This document shows positions 1 through 9,174 of a stretch of DNA of 64,000 nt, piece by piece. Every line of letters starts with the position of its first letter. Positions within the stretch are counted from its first letter, which is position 1. A program made the position numbers and the translations under genes. The stretch is from Clostridiales bacterium oral taxon 876 str. F0540. Lineage in GTDB: Bacteria; Bacillota; Clostridia; Clostridiales; Clostridiaceae. The DNA is taken from assembly GCA_000466585.1 (NCBI GenBank), contig KE993478.1, positions 1 through 64,000 on the forward strand, given 5' to 3'. The notes beneath the pieces are model-generated. The model was not told the origin of the DNA and did no database searches. It was given only the letters and a program-made list of their open reading frames with translations.

Positions 1-12
1 GGCTCTTTTTAA

Positions 13-309
13 TTAGTATTCAACAGTAGTTTTTGATTTTGCAAAGGCTTCGCTGAGTTGCTGTACAGGATCATTATAAGGTTTTTCCCAGCCTCGGTTA
101 ATGGATAAATCTGCAAGTGCGCTATATCCATTTAAAACCTGAGTTAGATTTGAGGAGTACATTGCTCTAAGCTCTGGAGTTGGTGCTGCAAGTGCTGCAT
201 TAAGATATGCATTTGCTCCGCCTTTTGCACCGGCTAACATATCGCTAGCGATTATTTCGTCATTTATATCTGTAGTACCCTGAACCATATTGCTTATTAT
301 AGTAGCCAT
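13..309 (-). CDS. spore coat protein, CotF-like
   Basis: 98 residues. The central part (about residues 20-60), with SDMLAGAKGGANAYLNAALA followed by APTPELRAMY, resembles the coat F domain of small clostridial spore coat proteins, which sit in the proteinaceous spore shell. There is no signal peptide, as expected for a protein made in the mother cell. The start ATG (307-309) is preceded by GGGGAGG inside the end of the upstream gene, one base away, so the two genes form a tight pair. No sporulation promoter could be assigned with confidence. The family assignment rests on pattern resemblance only. Confidence 0.7.
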   Translation of the reverse strand: MATIISNMVQGTTDINDEIIASDMLAGAKGGANAYLNAALAAPTPELRAMYSSNLTQVLNGYSALADLSINRGWEKPYNDPVQQLSEAFAKSKTTVEY

Positions 310-310
310 A

Positions 311-523
311 TTATCTAACCTCCCCTGTTATGCCGTTCTCATTAATGAATTGCTGTATTCCTTTTATTCTTCCTTCCATTGCCAGTATTCCAGATTCAGC
401 TTGTTTTTTTAGTTCATCATCTTTTATTATGCTTTGCATAGCTTTTGCTACTGCCAAACTGTCATTTTCCATTTTTAAAAGACCTGTCAATGATAATAAT
501 TCTGCTTCAGAAAGATTTCTCAT
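311..523 (-). CDS. small protein paired with the CotF-like gene
   Basis: 70 residues, mostly charged and predicted helical (MRNLSEAELLSLTGLLKMEN at the start). No membrane segment or signal peptide. A GGAGGTAA site lies 8 bases before the ATG. Its stop codon is one base from the start of the CotF-like gene, so the two should be co-transcribed and perhaps translationally coupled. Such two-gene arrangements of a short helical protein with a coat F protein are common in clostridia. I infer a spore coat role from the context, not from any motif. Confidence 0.6.
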   Translation of the reverse strand: MRNLSEAELLSLTGLLKMENDSLAVAKAMQSIIKDDELKKQAESGILAMEGRIKGIQQFINENGITGEVR

Positions 524-837
524 GATTGTATTACCTCCACCATATAAATTTGCTTATCAGCTCAGTTATTATCTTGTGTATTTATAAACTAAATAAACAA
601 GTGAATTAATGTAAATTCGATTAATTTAATAATTAAAAAATATAATGAATTTTAAATTTAGCTGAGAAAATTAAATTTATGCATGAAGTTTAATATACTA
701 TAGTGTGTTTTGGTAAGTACTAGAAAAATTGATGTGATATTGATTATTTTAAAGTGTAATCATATACTTAAATTATCGAAAAATTTATAGAAATATATTA
801 ATGCAAACGATTGTTCATGATAAGGAGGATAAATTTA

Positions 838-1737
838 ATGAAAAAAGTATTAGTAATTGGTGGAACGACCTTTGATTCAATAATTTACTTAAAGAACCTG
901 CCAAAACCAGAGCCTCAAACAATACATTATGCACCCTTTAATGAAACCTTAGGATCAACAGGGGCCGGAAAGTCTTTAAATTTAACAAGGCTTAATGTGG
1001 ATAATACACTACATTCAATAATCGGAGATGATTTATGGGGAAATAAGATTGTAGACGGACTTAAGTATGGCGGAGTAAATTTTGTTTACGACATAGATCC
1101 AAAGGGAACAGAAAGACATGTGAATCTTATGGATGAAAACGGAAATAGAATATCAATCTTTGTTACTCAATCCTCCAATGAACCGGATTTAGATATGGTT
1201 AGAATGGAGGCTCTTATAAAAGAATGCGACATTATAGTTTTAAACATTGTAGGCTATACAAAACAAATAATACCTCTTATCAAAAAATATAATAAACCTG
1301 TTTGGACAGATTTGCATGATTATAATATAGGAAATCCATATCATGAAGATTATATAGATATTGCAGATTATATTTTTGTAAGCTCGGATAATATGAGTGA
1401 CTATAAGCCTGTGATGGAAAACTGGATGGCTAGGGGCAAGGAGCTTGCTGTGTGTACTCACGGTAAAAATGGATCAACTGCCTTAACTAAAGATGGAAGT
1501 TGGATTGAAACGCCAATCATCAAAGATTATAAATTTAAAGATGCAAATGGTGCAGGGGACAGTTTCTTCTCAGGTTTTTTATATGGCTTTTTAAAAGAAA
1601 AATCAATAGACGATTGCTTAAAATTTGGAACAATCTGTGCAGGACTATGCATTACTTCTGATGAGCTTGCTTTTGAAGGTTTAAGTGAAGCTTTAATTGA
1701 AGAAGAGTATGAAAAATATTATGGCTTAAATAAATAG
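838..1737 (+). CDS. PfkB/ribokinase-family carbohydrate kinase
   Basis: 299 residues; cytoplasmic ATP-dependent kinase of the ribokinase/PfkB superfamily. The N-terminal strand KKVLVIGGTTFDS and the C-terminal signature DANGAGDSFFSGF (about residues 236-248) are both present. In the family the Asp of GAGD is the catalytic base and the Gly-Ala-Gly forms the anion hole. The family covers sugars and nucleosides, and the substrate cannot be read from the sequence. The start is the ATG at 838, with AAGGAGG at 822-828. An upstream in-frame TTG at 811 contains the ribosome binding site and is rejected. The gene is monocistronic, followed by a hairpin. Confidence 0.85.
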   Translation: MKKVLVIGGTTFDSIIYLKNLPKPEPQTIHYAPFNETLGSTGAGKSLNLTRLNVDNTLHSIIGDDLWGNKIVDGLKYGGVNFVYDIDPKGTERHVNLMDENGNRISIFVTQSSNEPDLDMVRMEALIKECDIIVLNIVGYTKQIIPLIKKYNKPVWTDLHDYNIGNPYHEDYIDIADYIFVSSDNMSDYKPVMENWMARGKELAVCTHGKNGSTALTKDGSWIETPIIKDYKFKDANGAGDSFFSGFLYGFLKEKSIDDCLKFGTICAGLCITSDELAFEGLSEALIEEEYEKYYGLNK

Positions 1738-1745
1738 AAGATTCT

Positions 1746-1780
1746 AAGAAGATATCGCGATAACTAGATATCTTCTTTTC
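1746..1780 (+). terminator. intrinsic terminator after the PfkB kinase
   Basis: Stem AAGAAGATATC (1746-1756) pairs with GATATCTTCTT (1767-1777), followed by T-rich sequence. The 17-base string at 1745-1761 recurs in the terminator at 34291-34330. Confidence 0.75.
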
Positions 1781-1809
1781 TTCGTACAGGAGTGTGAGTT
1801 GTTTTAAGT

Positions 1810-2508
1810 TTAGCCCCCATCGTAATCATAGGGTGATATATTTATATTACCTTCCGTATCCAACGAAGCATAAACAATATGTTTTAAATCATTAAACCCT
1901 TTCTCAGAAAGTTTTTTAGATATCTCTTCATTAGTGGCCTTTAATGCTTTTAAATTTTGTTCAACAAAGTTTCCTTCATGAATTATAGTTAATGGAGGAT
2001 GAGGATCAGAATGCTTTATATTCATATCCTTTAATGTTACCGTTTCATACTTAGAATGTTTAAGCACTGAAATATTTCCATTCGGCTCAAGTATTGCGAG
2101 ATATAGCTCATTTATATCAAATATCCCTTTTTCTCTTAAAAGCATAAGAACCTCATCTATTGAATACTTAGCATGCTTAAGATTTTTATATATAAATTTT
2201 CCATCCTTGATAACAATTGTAGGCTCGAAGGTTACAAATCTTTTAATAATATTGCTTTTTATAGCTAATAAAGTAACGGATTTTTGAAACAATGCCAGGA
2301 CTATTATTGCAAAAGCAATATGTGCATGATTTATATTTGGTTCAGCAATATCAGCACCAACAACACTTCCTAAAGTTATTATAATAAGATAGTCAAATAC
2401 CGGAAGCTCACCTATAGGTCTTTTTCCCATTATAAGAAGTATTGAAAATAGTGCTATTGACATTATTGTTATTGTTCGAATTAGAATAAGAAAGTAAGTA
2501 TTCATCAT
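1810..2508 (-). CDS. DUF421 (YetF/YrbG-like) membrane protein
   Basis: 232 residues. Three hydrophobic segments fill the first 80 residues: about 5-27, 38-55 and 62-80, with GKRPIGELPVFDYLIIITLG between them. A soluble C-terminal alpha/beta domain of about 150 residues contains KDGKFIYKNLKHAKYSIDEV. This is the layout of the DUF421/YetF family found in spore-formers. Some Bacillus members affect spores or stress resistance, but no biochemical activity can be stated. Two adjacent ATG codons (2503-2508) follow AGAAGGGA, so the start could be either one. Confidence 0.85.
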   Translation of the reverse strand: MMNTYFLILIRTITIMSIALFSILLIMGKRPIGELPVFDYLIIITLGSVVGADIAEPNINHAHIAFAIIVLALFQKSVTLLAIKSNIIKRFVTFEPTIVIKDGKFIYKNLKHAKYSIDEVLMLLREKGIFDINELYLAILEPNGNISVLKHSKYETVTLKDMNIKHSDPHPPLTIIHEGNFVEQNLKALKATNEEISKKLSEKGFNDLKHIVYASLDTEGNINISPYDYDGG

Positions 2509-2696
2509 AAATCCCTTCTACATAGATATACTATTAATAGTCTTTTAAAAATAAAAAATAATATTCTTTATATTTTTATAGATAAACAATTCAGGCAACA
2601 AACTTACTTATAGCTTATCTTTGATTAAAGGTTGAGTTTTAATCTGTATAATATGCAGGTATATTAATTATGTTTTGCGATTCTAGTGAGGTGTAT

Positions 2697-3725
2697 ATGA
2701 AAGAATTATCAAATTTATTTGGTTTAAACAGAGAGGCGGTTTTATTTGACTCAAAGCTTTATATTGTTAAGGCTATGATGGCAATAGCTACTGGGTATGT
2801 TATAGGGACAGGGCTTCCGCTTACAAGACTTGATATGATTTCTGTACTTTTAGGAGTTATGTATAACCTTGAGCCCATTAACATTCTTGGAATAAAGGGT
2901 GGAATAAGCCAGCTTATCGCATCTACTTTAGGAGCGGTATGCACAGCAATATTAATTGTGTTTTTTGGAATAAATGCATTTGTAATAGCTGTTTCAATGG
3001 CATTAACCCTATACGTGTCATTGAAGATAAACTGGAGAATGGTTTCTCCGGTCGCTATATTTACCTGTATTTATATGACTCAGTATGTTCAGAAGGATGC
3101 TTTAGGAAATCCAAGCATATGGCTCACGTACAGATTAAGAATAGCAGCGCTTGGTTTAGGTGTTTTGATAGCAATATTTTATAATTTTATTTTTTCTTTT
3201 TTATATTATAGAAGGATTGCATATAAAAGACTTCAATTTACAAAGGATCAACTGCTAAGCGGATTAGAATATACACAAAAGAAACTTAAAGGGAAATATG
3301 ACAATGAAAATAGAGAGTATATTACTCTTTTTCCATCAATATTTAACGACTTGGATTTGGTATATTCCAATATAACCATTATGATAAATGAAGCCTCCTA
3401 TTTCTTAAATTTACTGCATCCGGAAAGGCTTAAGAGTATACAAAAGATTTTAAAGTATTTCAGAGACATAAACCACTTATCCTACGATATTAATTTTGTT
3501 GCCTGCAGAGGTTATAAAGACAGTGAGTTTGATAACAAAGGAATAGAAGTTTTGGAACAATGTATAAAAATACTAAAGAAAGCTGATTTTACAGCTAAGG
3601 AACATAACGTTGAAATAGATTATAAAAGGAATACTGATGATCAGAATGGCTCAAGAATAAACTCGAATATTAATTCAATTAGTTATTATGTAGAATTAGT
3701 ATTGGAGGAAGGAAAGAGGTTATGA
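2697..3725 (+). CDS. FUSC / aromatic acid exporter-like membrane protein
   Basis: 342 residues. The N-terminal 150 residues hold several hydrophobic segments with the phrase TGLPLTRLDMISVLLGVMYN, typical of FUSC/ArAE_1 (DUF939-like) proteins. The remaining half is a soluble helical domain. Family members are regarded as efflux-type proteins of the inner membrane; the substrate is unknown here. The start at 2697 is preferred because GTGAGGTG lies 3 bases before it. An in-frame ATG at 2670 has no clear ribosome binding site. It converges on the old-yellow-enzyme gene, with a long inverted repeat between them. Confidence 0.75.
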   Translation: MKELSNLFGLNREAVLFDSKLYIVKAMMAIATGYVIGTGLPLTRLDMISVLLGVMYNLEPINILGIKGGISQLIASTLGAVCTAILIVFFGINAFVIAVSMALTLYVSLKINWRMVSPVAIFTCIYMTQYVQKDALGNPSIWLTYRLRIAALGLGVLIAIFYNFIFSFLYYRRIAYKRLQFTKDQLLSGLEYTQKKLKGKYDNENREYITLFPSIFNDLDLVYSNITIMINEASYFLNLLHPERLKSIQKILKYFRDINHLSYDINFVACRGYKDSEFDNKGIEVLEQCIKILKKADFTAKEHNVEIDYKRNTDDQNGSRINSNINSISYYVELVLEEGKRL

Positions 3726-3756
3726 TCATAAAAAGAGGAGGCTCCTAGAACAAAAA

Positions 3757-3816
3757 TTATCATGCTGCTTAAATTGGTAGAAGAAAAAGTTTCTTGGAAT
3801 TTAAGCAGCATGATAA
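3757..3816. terminator. bidirectional hairpin with a 19-bp perfect stem
   Basis: TTATCATGCTGCTTAAATT at 3757-3775 is perfectly inverted at 3798-3816. The loop itself contains AAGAAA/TTTCTT. Outer arms AGGAGGCTCCT (3736-3746) and AGGAGACTCCT (3833-3843) flank it. It lies between convergent genes, so it probably ends transcription from both sides. Confidence 0.7.
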
Positions 3817-3852
3817 GGGTTTGAAGTGTTTTAGGAGACTCCTTTATTGAAT

Positions 3853-4890
3853 TTAAAATCCACCTTTTCTTACGGCTTTACTTCTTTCGTATTGAATAGG
3901 CCAAGTTATATCATCGCCAAGCATTTTTGCTGCCTCAAAAGCCCAATAAGGATTTCTTAATAATTCTCTGCCTAAGAAAATAAGGTCTGCCCTATCGTTA
4001 CCTAGTATTTCTTCAGCCATAAGTGGAGAAGTAACAAGACCTCCGGCTATTGTCGGAATAGAACAGGAGTGTTTAATTATTTCCGAAGGTTTTATCTGAT
4101 AGCCCGGATAAGTATTAATTTTAGCCGGAGCAGTTCCTCCGGTGCTGACATCAACCATATCTATGCCTTCAGCTTTAACTAGATTAATAAGCTGTGCCAT
4201 TATTTCAGAAGTATTTCCTCCTTCGTTATAATCTTCAGCGGATACTCTAAGAAGCAATGGCTTTGTTACAGGCCATACAGTTTTTACTGCTCTGATAACA
4301 TCCTTTAAAAATCTGACTCTATTTTCAGGACTCCCACCATACTCATCTTGTCTCCTATTAGTTAATGGAGAAAGGAATTGAGCAATCAAATATCCATGTG
4401 CTCCATGAAGCTCTATTAAATCAAAGCCTGCCTTTAAGGCTCTTTCAGCAGCATCTTTAAATAAGTTTACAGTTCTTTTTATGTCTTCCTTGCTCATTTC
4501 TGAGGGAACCCTATAGGTTTCGTTAAAAGCTATAGCACTTGGAGCAATAATTGGATGTGCAAGAACCTCTGATTTTCTTCCGGAATGATTTATTTGTATT
4601 CCGATTTTTGAGCCTCTTTTATGGCACACGTCAACTATTTTTTTAAGCTCATCAATTTGAGCATCCTCCCATAGCCCTAAGTCCTTGTCTGTAATCATTC
4701 CCCCAGGTTCAATTCCAGTAGCCTCAACAATTATAAGACCGGCTCCGCCCACAGCCCTTGTTGTATAATGTGTGAAATGCCAATCATTAGCAAAGCCATT
4801 TTCTGCTGAATCCATGCACATAGGAGCCATAACTATTCTATTTTTAAGCTCCATATCTTTTATCTTGTAAGCACTAAATAGTTTTGACAT
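3853..4890 (-). CDS. old-yellow-enzyme NAD(P)H:flavin oxidoreductase, YqjM/NamA-like
   Basis: 345 residues, the full length of the YqjM branch. FMN-dependent reductase of activated alkenes in the cytoplasm. Visible marks are IVMAPMCM near residue 20 (the flavin-tuning Cys of this branch), QINHSGRK near residue 100 (substrate-binding His pair region, with a variation on the usual HAGRK), and ELHGAHGYLIAQFLSPLTNR near residue 165. The arginine/flavin-binding segment GRELLRNPYWAFEAAK lies near the C-terminus. The next gene upstream on the same strand is only 16 bases away, so the two are likely co-transcribed. The physiological substrate is unknown. Confidence 0.9.
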   Translation of the reverse strand: MSKLFSAYKIKDMELKNRIVMAPMCMDSAENGFANDWHFTHYTTRAVGGAGLIIVEATGIEPGGMITDKDLGLWEDAQIDELKKIVDVCHKRGSKIGIQINHSGRKSEVLAHPIIAPSAIAFNETYRVPSEMSKEDIKRTVNLFKDAAERALKAGFDLIELHGAHGYLIAQFLSPLTNRRQDEYGGSPENRVRFLKDVIRAVKTVWPVTKPLLLRVSAEDYNEGGNTSEIMAQLINLVKAEGIDMVDVSTGGTAPAKINTYPGYQIKPSEIIKHSCSIPTIAGGLVTSPLMAEEILGNDRADLIFLGRELLRNPYWAFEAAKMLGDDITWPIQYERSKAVRKGGF

Positions 4891-4906
4891 TTACATGAAA
4901 TCTCCT

Positions 4907-5446
4907 TTATTTGCTTAATAGTTCTTCTAGTTTTTCCTGTATGTATGCCTTTAGTTCCTTATCACCTATAAAAGTATTATCATCAAAATCGCTAGGCTTT
5001 ACTCTGAAAAAGTTTATTATAAGCTTATTTTCTTTAATTAGATATTCTTCCACGTGAAGAGGTGAAAAATAAACCTCAAGTTCAGTATACTTAGATTCAG
5101 AAAATTTTGAGTTGAGTGTTTCAAGTAAAAAGTCTAAGTTTAACTTCTTTATTGGTGTAACCATTAAGTTTGTATATTCAAGATCTTCCATCATCCAAAG
5201 ATTGTTATTATAAAATCTTCCTTCTTCTCTTGAGTTTCTTGAGAAAATCTCTCTATTTTTAATTGCGCTAAGTGCTCTTCTAACAGACTCTTCAGTAAAG
5301 TTTTCATCATAAGCTAAAGTTAACCCTGGCATTACAGTTAAGTCGTAGATAAACATTTCGGAAACATTTTCTCTGTCATTTACAGCGCTCCAGAAATAAA
5401 GCATGGCTTCTATAGTATCCAAGTTTAATTTTATTGAGTTTATCAT
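4907..5446 (-). CDS. conserved hypothetical protein, possibly TDE2712 family
   Basis: 179 residues, cytoplasmic, acidic, no membrane segment. The start KLNLDTIEAMLYFWSAVNDR and the spread of conserved aromatic residues recall the uncharacterised TDE2712 family; this is a recollection, not a search result. The start at 5446 (MINSIKL) follows AGGAGAG at 5455-5461 and is preferred over an in-frame ATG seven codons upstream that contains the binding site. It sits just upstream of the flavin oxidoreductase on the same strand and may share its transcript. Confidence 0.65.
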   Translation of the reverse strand: MINSIKLNLDTIEAMLYFWSAVNDRENVSEMFIYDLTVMPGLTLAYDENFTEESVRRALSAIKNREIFSRNSREEGRFYNNNLWMMEDLEYTNLMVTPIKKLNLDFLLETLNSKFSESKYTELEVYFSPLHVEEYLIKENKLIINFFRVKPSDFDDNTFIGDKELKAYIQEKLEELLSK

Positions 5447-5650
5447 AGTACCACTCTCCTTATTCATATCGTTTACACGAATTTATTATAACATTACAAT
5501 ATTTAAATGTCATTTTAATTAAAAGATCATATTATATTGTAAGACAAGCTATTACCAAAACATTACTAGTAAAGATTTTTTAAAGTTTATCGAAATATTA
5601 ACTACAACGCAGCATTTTAAGTTGAATTCTCTAGGAGGACAATTTAAGTA

Positions 5651-6379
5651 ATGGACACTGTAAAAGGATTTGTATCAAATATATATAAAAGTAGCAGATG
5701 GACAAATATGCTTTTTTATGCTGAATTTGCCTTAACGCTTTTGATTCTTGCATTGCTCAAGGATACAAAAAATCAAAGCCTTATGCTGATTTATTTTTTG
5801 ATAGGAGCAGTTATTTCGAATTTAATGGTTTTGTATCTTTCAGGAAAGATAACAAAAGTCTGCTGCACTATGGAAAGATTAAAAGAAGAAGCTGCAAAGG
5901 ATTATTTGACAGGATTGGATAACGTACGAAGCTTTGATAAATCCTTTAATGAGCTTATTAGTAAGGCGAGAGGTAATGAAGAGAGCATAGCACTTCTTGC
6001 TATAGATGTTGATTTGTTTAAAAGGGTTAATGATACTTATGGACATGCTGCTGGAGATGCTGTTCTAAGAGAATTAAGTACAATTCTATTAAAATCAGTA
6101 AGAGATTTTGATGTAGTAGGAAGAGTTGGCGGGGAAGAGTTTAGCGTCATATTAAGAGATTGTACAAAAGAACGAACCTTGGAGATTGCCGAAAGGATAA
6201 GAAGGAACATAGAAGGAGATATATTTGTTCTGCCCTGCGGAAGCACAATAAAAGTAACAGTTTCAATAGGGGTTGCGGTTTATCCGGCCACTGTTACTGA
6301 CGTCAATTTATTAAAAGAAGAAGCGGACAGCAAGCTTTATAGAGCAAAGCACTCAGGAAGAAATACAATTTGTATATAA
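5651..6379 (+). CDS. membrane diguanylate cyclase (GGDEF)
   Basis: 242 residues. Two hydrophobic segments (about residues 20-38 and 46-66) are followed by a short linker and a complete GGDEF domain. Active-site motif GGEEF lies near residue 160 within GRVGGEEFSVIL. The upstream nucleotide/metal region AIDVDLFKRVNDTYGHAAGD is intact. The product-inhibition I-site is present: RDFD lies exactly five residues before GGEEF. The protein should make c-di-GMP from two GTP at the inner membrane. There is no periplasmic or PAS sensor domain, so the signal, if any, may be read in the membrane. AGGAGG sits 12 bases before the ATG. Confidence 0.9.
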   Translation: MDTVKGFVSNIYKSSRWTNMLFYAEFALTLLILALLKDTKNQSLMLIYFLIGAVISNLMVLYLSGKITKVCCTMERLKEEAAKDYLTGLDNVRSFDKSFNELISKARGNEESIALLAIDVDLFKRVNDTYGHAAGDAVLRELSTILLKSVRDFDVVGRVGGEEFSVILRDCTKERTLEIAERIRRNIEGDIFVLPCGSTIKVTVSIGVAVYPATVTDVNLLKEEADSKLYRAKHSGRNTICI

Positions 6380-6398
6380 AATGGGTGTAAGAATGAGG

Positions 6399-6450
6399 CT
6401 GCCTTAAAACCAATCTAATGTAGAGGTTGTTTTGAGGCAGTTTATTATTT
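6399..6450 (+). terminator. terminator after the GGDEF gene, repeat-family member
   Basis: CTGCCTTAAAACC (6399-6411) pairs with GGTTGTTTTGAGGCAG (6425-6440), followed by a T-rich run. The left arm matches the arms of the intergenic repeat family described at 21219, 27638 and 45465. Confidence 0.75.
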
Positions 6451-6563
6451 TTTTGCATATCATAGGCAAAATATGCAAATACTCATTACATACAAATAAT
6501 TATTACTGATAAGTTAAAGCGCTAAATGGGTTTTAGAGCACAGTTTCCTGAAAGGAGGCAATA

Positions 6564-8081
6564 ATGCAGACTCTGACTACAGATATAAGAGCAAATTTAA
6601 AGATCATATTAAGTGAAATAGGAACTCAATCCCCGGTGGCTGTTAAGGAATTTATAATAGGAAAGACAAGATTTTTAAATGCAGCCCTTATTTATAATAA
6701 CGGAATGGTAAGCAAGGATATGCTGAATAGAGATGTCTTAAATCCACTCATGATTCAACTGTCAGAAGACTTGAATTTGAACATTAATATTCCGGAATAT
6801 CTATCAAGAAAATATATTTCTCTTTGCAATACTGTTGTTAGAAACAATTTGGAAGAAGCCATAAGTGGAATAAAAACGGGAAAAGCTGTTTTGATTATAG
6901 ATAAAATAAGCTCTTTCATTTTAATAGATGCTGCGGAAGGAAATTATAGAAGCATTTCAGAGCCTGTTAATGAACCTGTTATTAGAGGCCCAAGGGAAGG
7001 GTTTATTGAAAATATAAATACTAACATAGGAATTTTAAGAAGAAGAATTAAGAGTAAATATCTGACTGTAGAAAAGTTTATCATCGGAAGACATACTCAA
7101 ACGGAACTTGCTTTAGTTTATCTAAAGGATATTGTTGACGATGATGTGTTAAATGAGATAAGAGAAAGAATTCGTGTTATTGATATAGATGGTGCTGCAG
7201 GAATAGGAGCTATAGAGCAGTATATAGAAAAACATCCTTACAGCCCGTTTCCACAAACCTTTGGAACAGAAAGAGCTGATAAGATACAAGCGAATTTGAT
7301 GGAAGGAAGAGTAGCCATTATTCTTGACAATGTACCCTTTGTCATAACGGCACCGGCAATATTTGAAGAATTTTTTCAAGCTGTAGAAGACTATAATGAG
7401 CGTTCAATTGTTTCCTCAATAACAAGATTATTAAGAATGCTTAATATATTTATTGTTATTACCATGCCAGCAATATATTTAACCTTTGTAAAATATAACT
7501 CAGAGCTTTTTCCTATTAACTCAGTTGTTCCGTTAGTATTGTCAAGAAAGGGAATTCTTTTATCGCCTTTTTTAGAAATACTTGCGATGGAAATAGTGGT
7601 AGAGGTATTAAGAGAAGGTGGACTTAGGCTGCCGGGAAAGGTAGGTCAGGTACTCAGCGTTGTAGGTGGTCTTATTATCGGTGATGCAGCTATAAGAGCA
7701 AAATTTGCAAGTCCAACTACACTTCTTATATTAGGTATTACTGTAGTGGCAACTTTTGTAATACCTAATTATGATATGGCTATTGCAATTAGAGTGCTTA
7801 GATTTCCGATACTCATACTGTCTGAAATGATGGGGATGTTTGGCATTGCACTAGGCTGGTATTTTATCATAGTACATATTTGCTCTCTTGAAAGCTTTGG
7901 TGTGCCGTATTTCAGTATAAATAAACCAGGAGACTTTAAAGATTTATTTATAAGAACACAATTTTGGAAGATGAATAAAAGGCCGGAAAGCATTCCCAAT
8001 AAAGATCCTGTAAGACAAAGTGATTTTAGATATAAATGGCTTAAGGGAAGAAAGGAGAACAATGAAAAAGGTAGGAACTAA
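6564..8081 (+). CDS. gerKA: spore germinant receptor subunit A (GerA/GerKA family)
   Basis: 505 residues, normal for the family. A large hydrophilic N-terminal half (about 1-285) is followed by a membrane half with hydrophobic segments near 290-310, 330-355, 375-400 and 405-440. The phrase RKGILLSPFLEILAMEIVVEV (about 330-350, read with one break) and GLRLPGKVGQVLSVVGGLIIGD are characteristic of the family. The protein is an inner-membrane subunit of a spore germinant receptor, made in the forespore. AAAGGAGG lies just before the ATG. First gene of a four-gene operon; it overlaps the B gene by 20 bases. Confidence 0.92.
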   Translation: MQTLTTDIRANLKIILSEIGTQSPVAVKEFIIGKTRFLNAALIYNNGMVSKDMLNRDVLNPLMIQLSEDLNLNINIPEYLSRKYISLCNTVVRNNLEEAISGIKTGKAVLIIDKISSFILIDAAEGNYRSISEPVNEPVIRGPREGFIENINTNIGILRRRIKSKYLTVEKFIIGRHTQTELALVYLKDIVDDDVLNEIRERIRVIDIDGAAGIGAIEQYIEKHPYSPFPQTFGTERADKIQANLMEGRVAIILDNVPFVITAPAIFEEFFQAVEDYNERSIVSSITRLLRMLNIFIVITMPAIYLTFVKYNSELFPINSVVPLVLSRKGILLSPFLEILAMEIVVEVLREGGLRLPGKVGQVLSVVGGLIIGDAAIRAKFASPTTLLILGITVVATFVIPNYDMAIAIRVLRFPILILSEMMGMFGIALGWYFIIVHICSLESFGVPYFSINKPGDFKDLFIRTQFWKMNKRPESIPNKDPVRQSDFRYKWLKGRKENNEKGRN

Positions 8082-9174
8082 TGATATAACAGCTAATCAG
8101 TATAGTTTTATTATTATAGGAACAATGATAGGAATAGCTATTTTATCAGCGCCAAAGGACCTTATTAAGGAGTCAGGGCAGGACGCATGGATATCAGTTA
8201 TCTTCGGCATGATGTATCCTTTTTATCTCGTTATTATGGGAATACTTCTTTTTAGAAGATATCCTGATAAAAATATTCTTCAGATTAGCAAGATATGCTT
8301 GGGTAGTATTGGCGGTGGTTTATTTAATTTTGTTTTTATGCTTCAATTCTTATTTTTTGCAGCCACAAGAAGTGCCGGTTTGGATGATATTTTGCAAACC
8401 TATATAGCTTCATTTCTCACACCAGCAAAATTAATACCTGCTTTCATTTTAGCTGCTGCCTTTACCGCTTCCTTTGGGCTTAAGGTTATAGGAAGAGTAA
8501 ATGAAATGATATTTTACTTAATGCTTATCCTGGTTTTATGCCCAATTGCTGTATTAAGAGATGGAAGTATATTAAATATAATGCCTGTGTTTCAAAATAG
8601 TATTGAAAAAATTTTTGTTGGAAGCATACAAACGGTTTACTCCTACTGTGGAGTTGAGATTTTATTTATTATATATCCAAGGATAGCAGATAAAGAGAAT
8701 ATGATGAAGGCTTCCCTCAAAGCTGTAATAGTAACGGCTTTAATATACGTTTGGTTTGTATTTTCAACTATTTACTATCTTGATATTGATATAGTGCCGA
8801 AGTATGGATGGCCTTTTTTATCCGTTACCAGTTCTATAAACATGCCGGTAATAAATAATTTCAGATACATATTCTTGTTTTTATGGAGTATAGTTGCACT
8901 AAAAACTATTTCGAATTATTTTTTTACCTTTACTTTTATATTTAATGACTTTTTTAAAGGCTTAGATTTTAAGAAGCTTTGCTATGCAATGTATCCATTT
9001 GTAGCATATGTTACTATTTTATTTTCAGATGAGGCTTTTAGAAGAAATATACTAAGGAGAATGGCTCCTAATTTTATACTCTTTAATATTATAGGAATAA
9101 CATTAATCGTAATTATCACTTATTTAAAGAAGGAAGGAAAATATGAAAGGAAAACAAACTGTAATTCTAATTAG
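8062..9174 (+). CDS. gerKB: spore germinant receptor subunit B (GerKB family)
   Basis: 370 residues, about ten hydrophobic segments, related to the APC amino-acid permease fold. It begins with NDITANQYSFIIIGTMIGIAI, typical of GerB proteins. B subunits are thought to hold the germinant binding pocket. The start at 8062 follows AAAGGAG (8051-8057) and lies inside the end of the A gene, so translation is probably coupled. A start 14 codons earlier has no ribosome binding site. It overlaps the C gene by 32 bases. Confidence 0.92.
   Translation: MKKVGTNDITANQYSFIIIGTMIGIAILSAPKDLIKESGQDAWISVIFGMMYPFYLVIMGILLFRRYPDKNILQISKICLGSIGGGLFNFVFMLQFLFFAATRSAGLDDILQTYIASFLTPAKLIPAFILAAAFTASFGLKVIGRVNEMIFYLMLILVLCPIAVLRDGSILNIMPVFQNSIEKIFVGSIQTVYSYCGVEILFIIYPRIADKENMMKASLKAVIVTALIYVWFVFSTIYYLDIDIVPKYGWPFLSVTSSINMPVINNFRYIFLFLWSIVALKTISNYFFTFTFIFNDFFKGLDFKKLCYAMYPFVAYVTILFSDEAFRRNILRRMAPNFILFNIIGITLIVIITYLKKEGKYERKTNCNSN

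Noticed and set aside
811..837. TTG start of the PfkB kinase nine codons upstream
   Set aside because: The ribosome binding site AAGGAGG lies inside that extension, so the start is at 838.
6520..6562. GCTAAATGGG ahead of gerKA as a further copy of the RNA module
   Set aside because: Only the loop resembles the module; the required stems and CAGTG cannot be formed.
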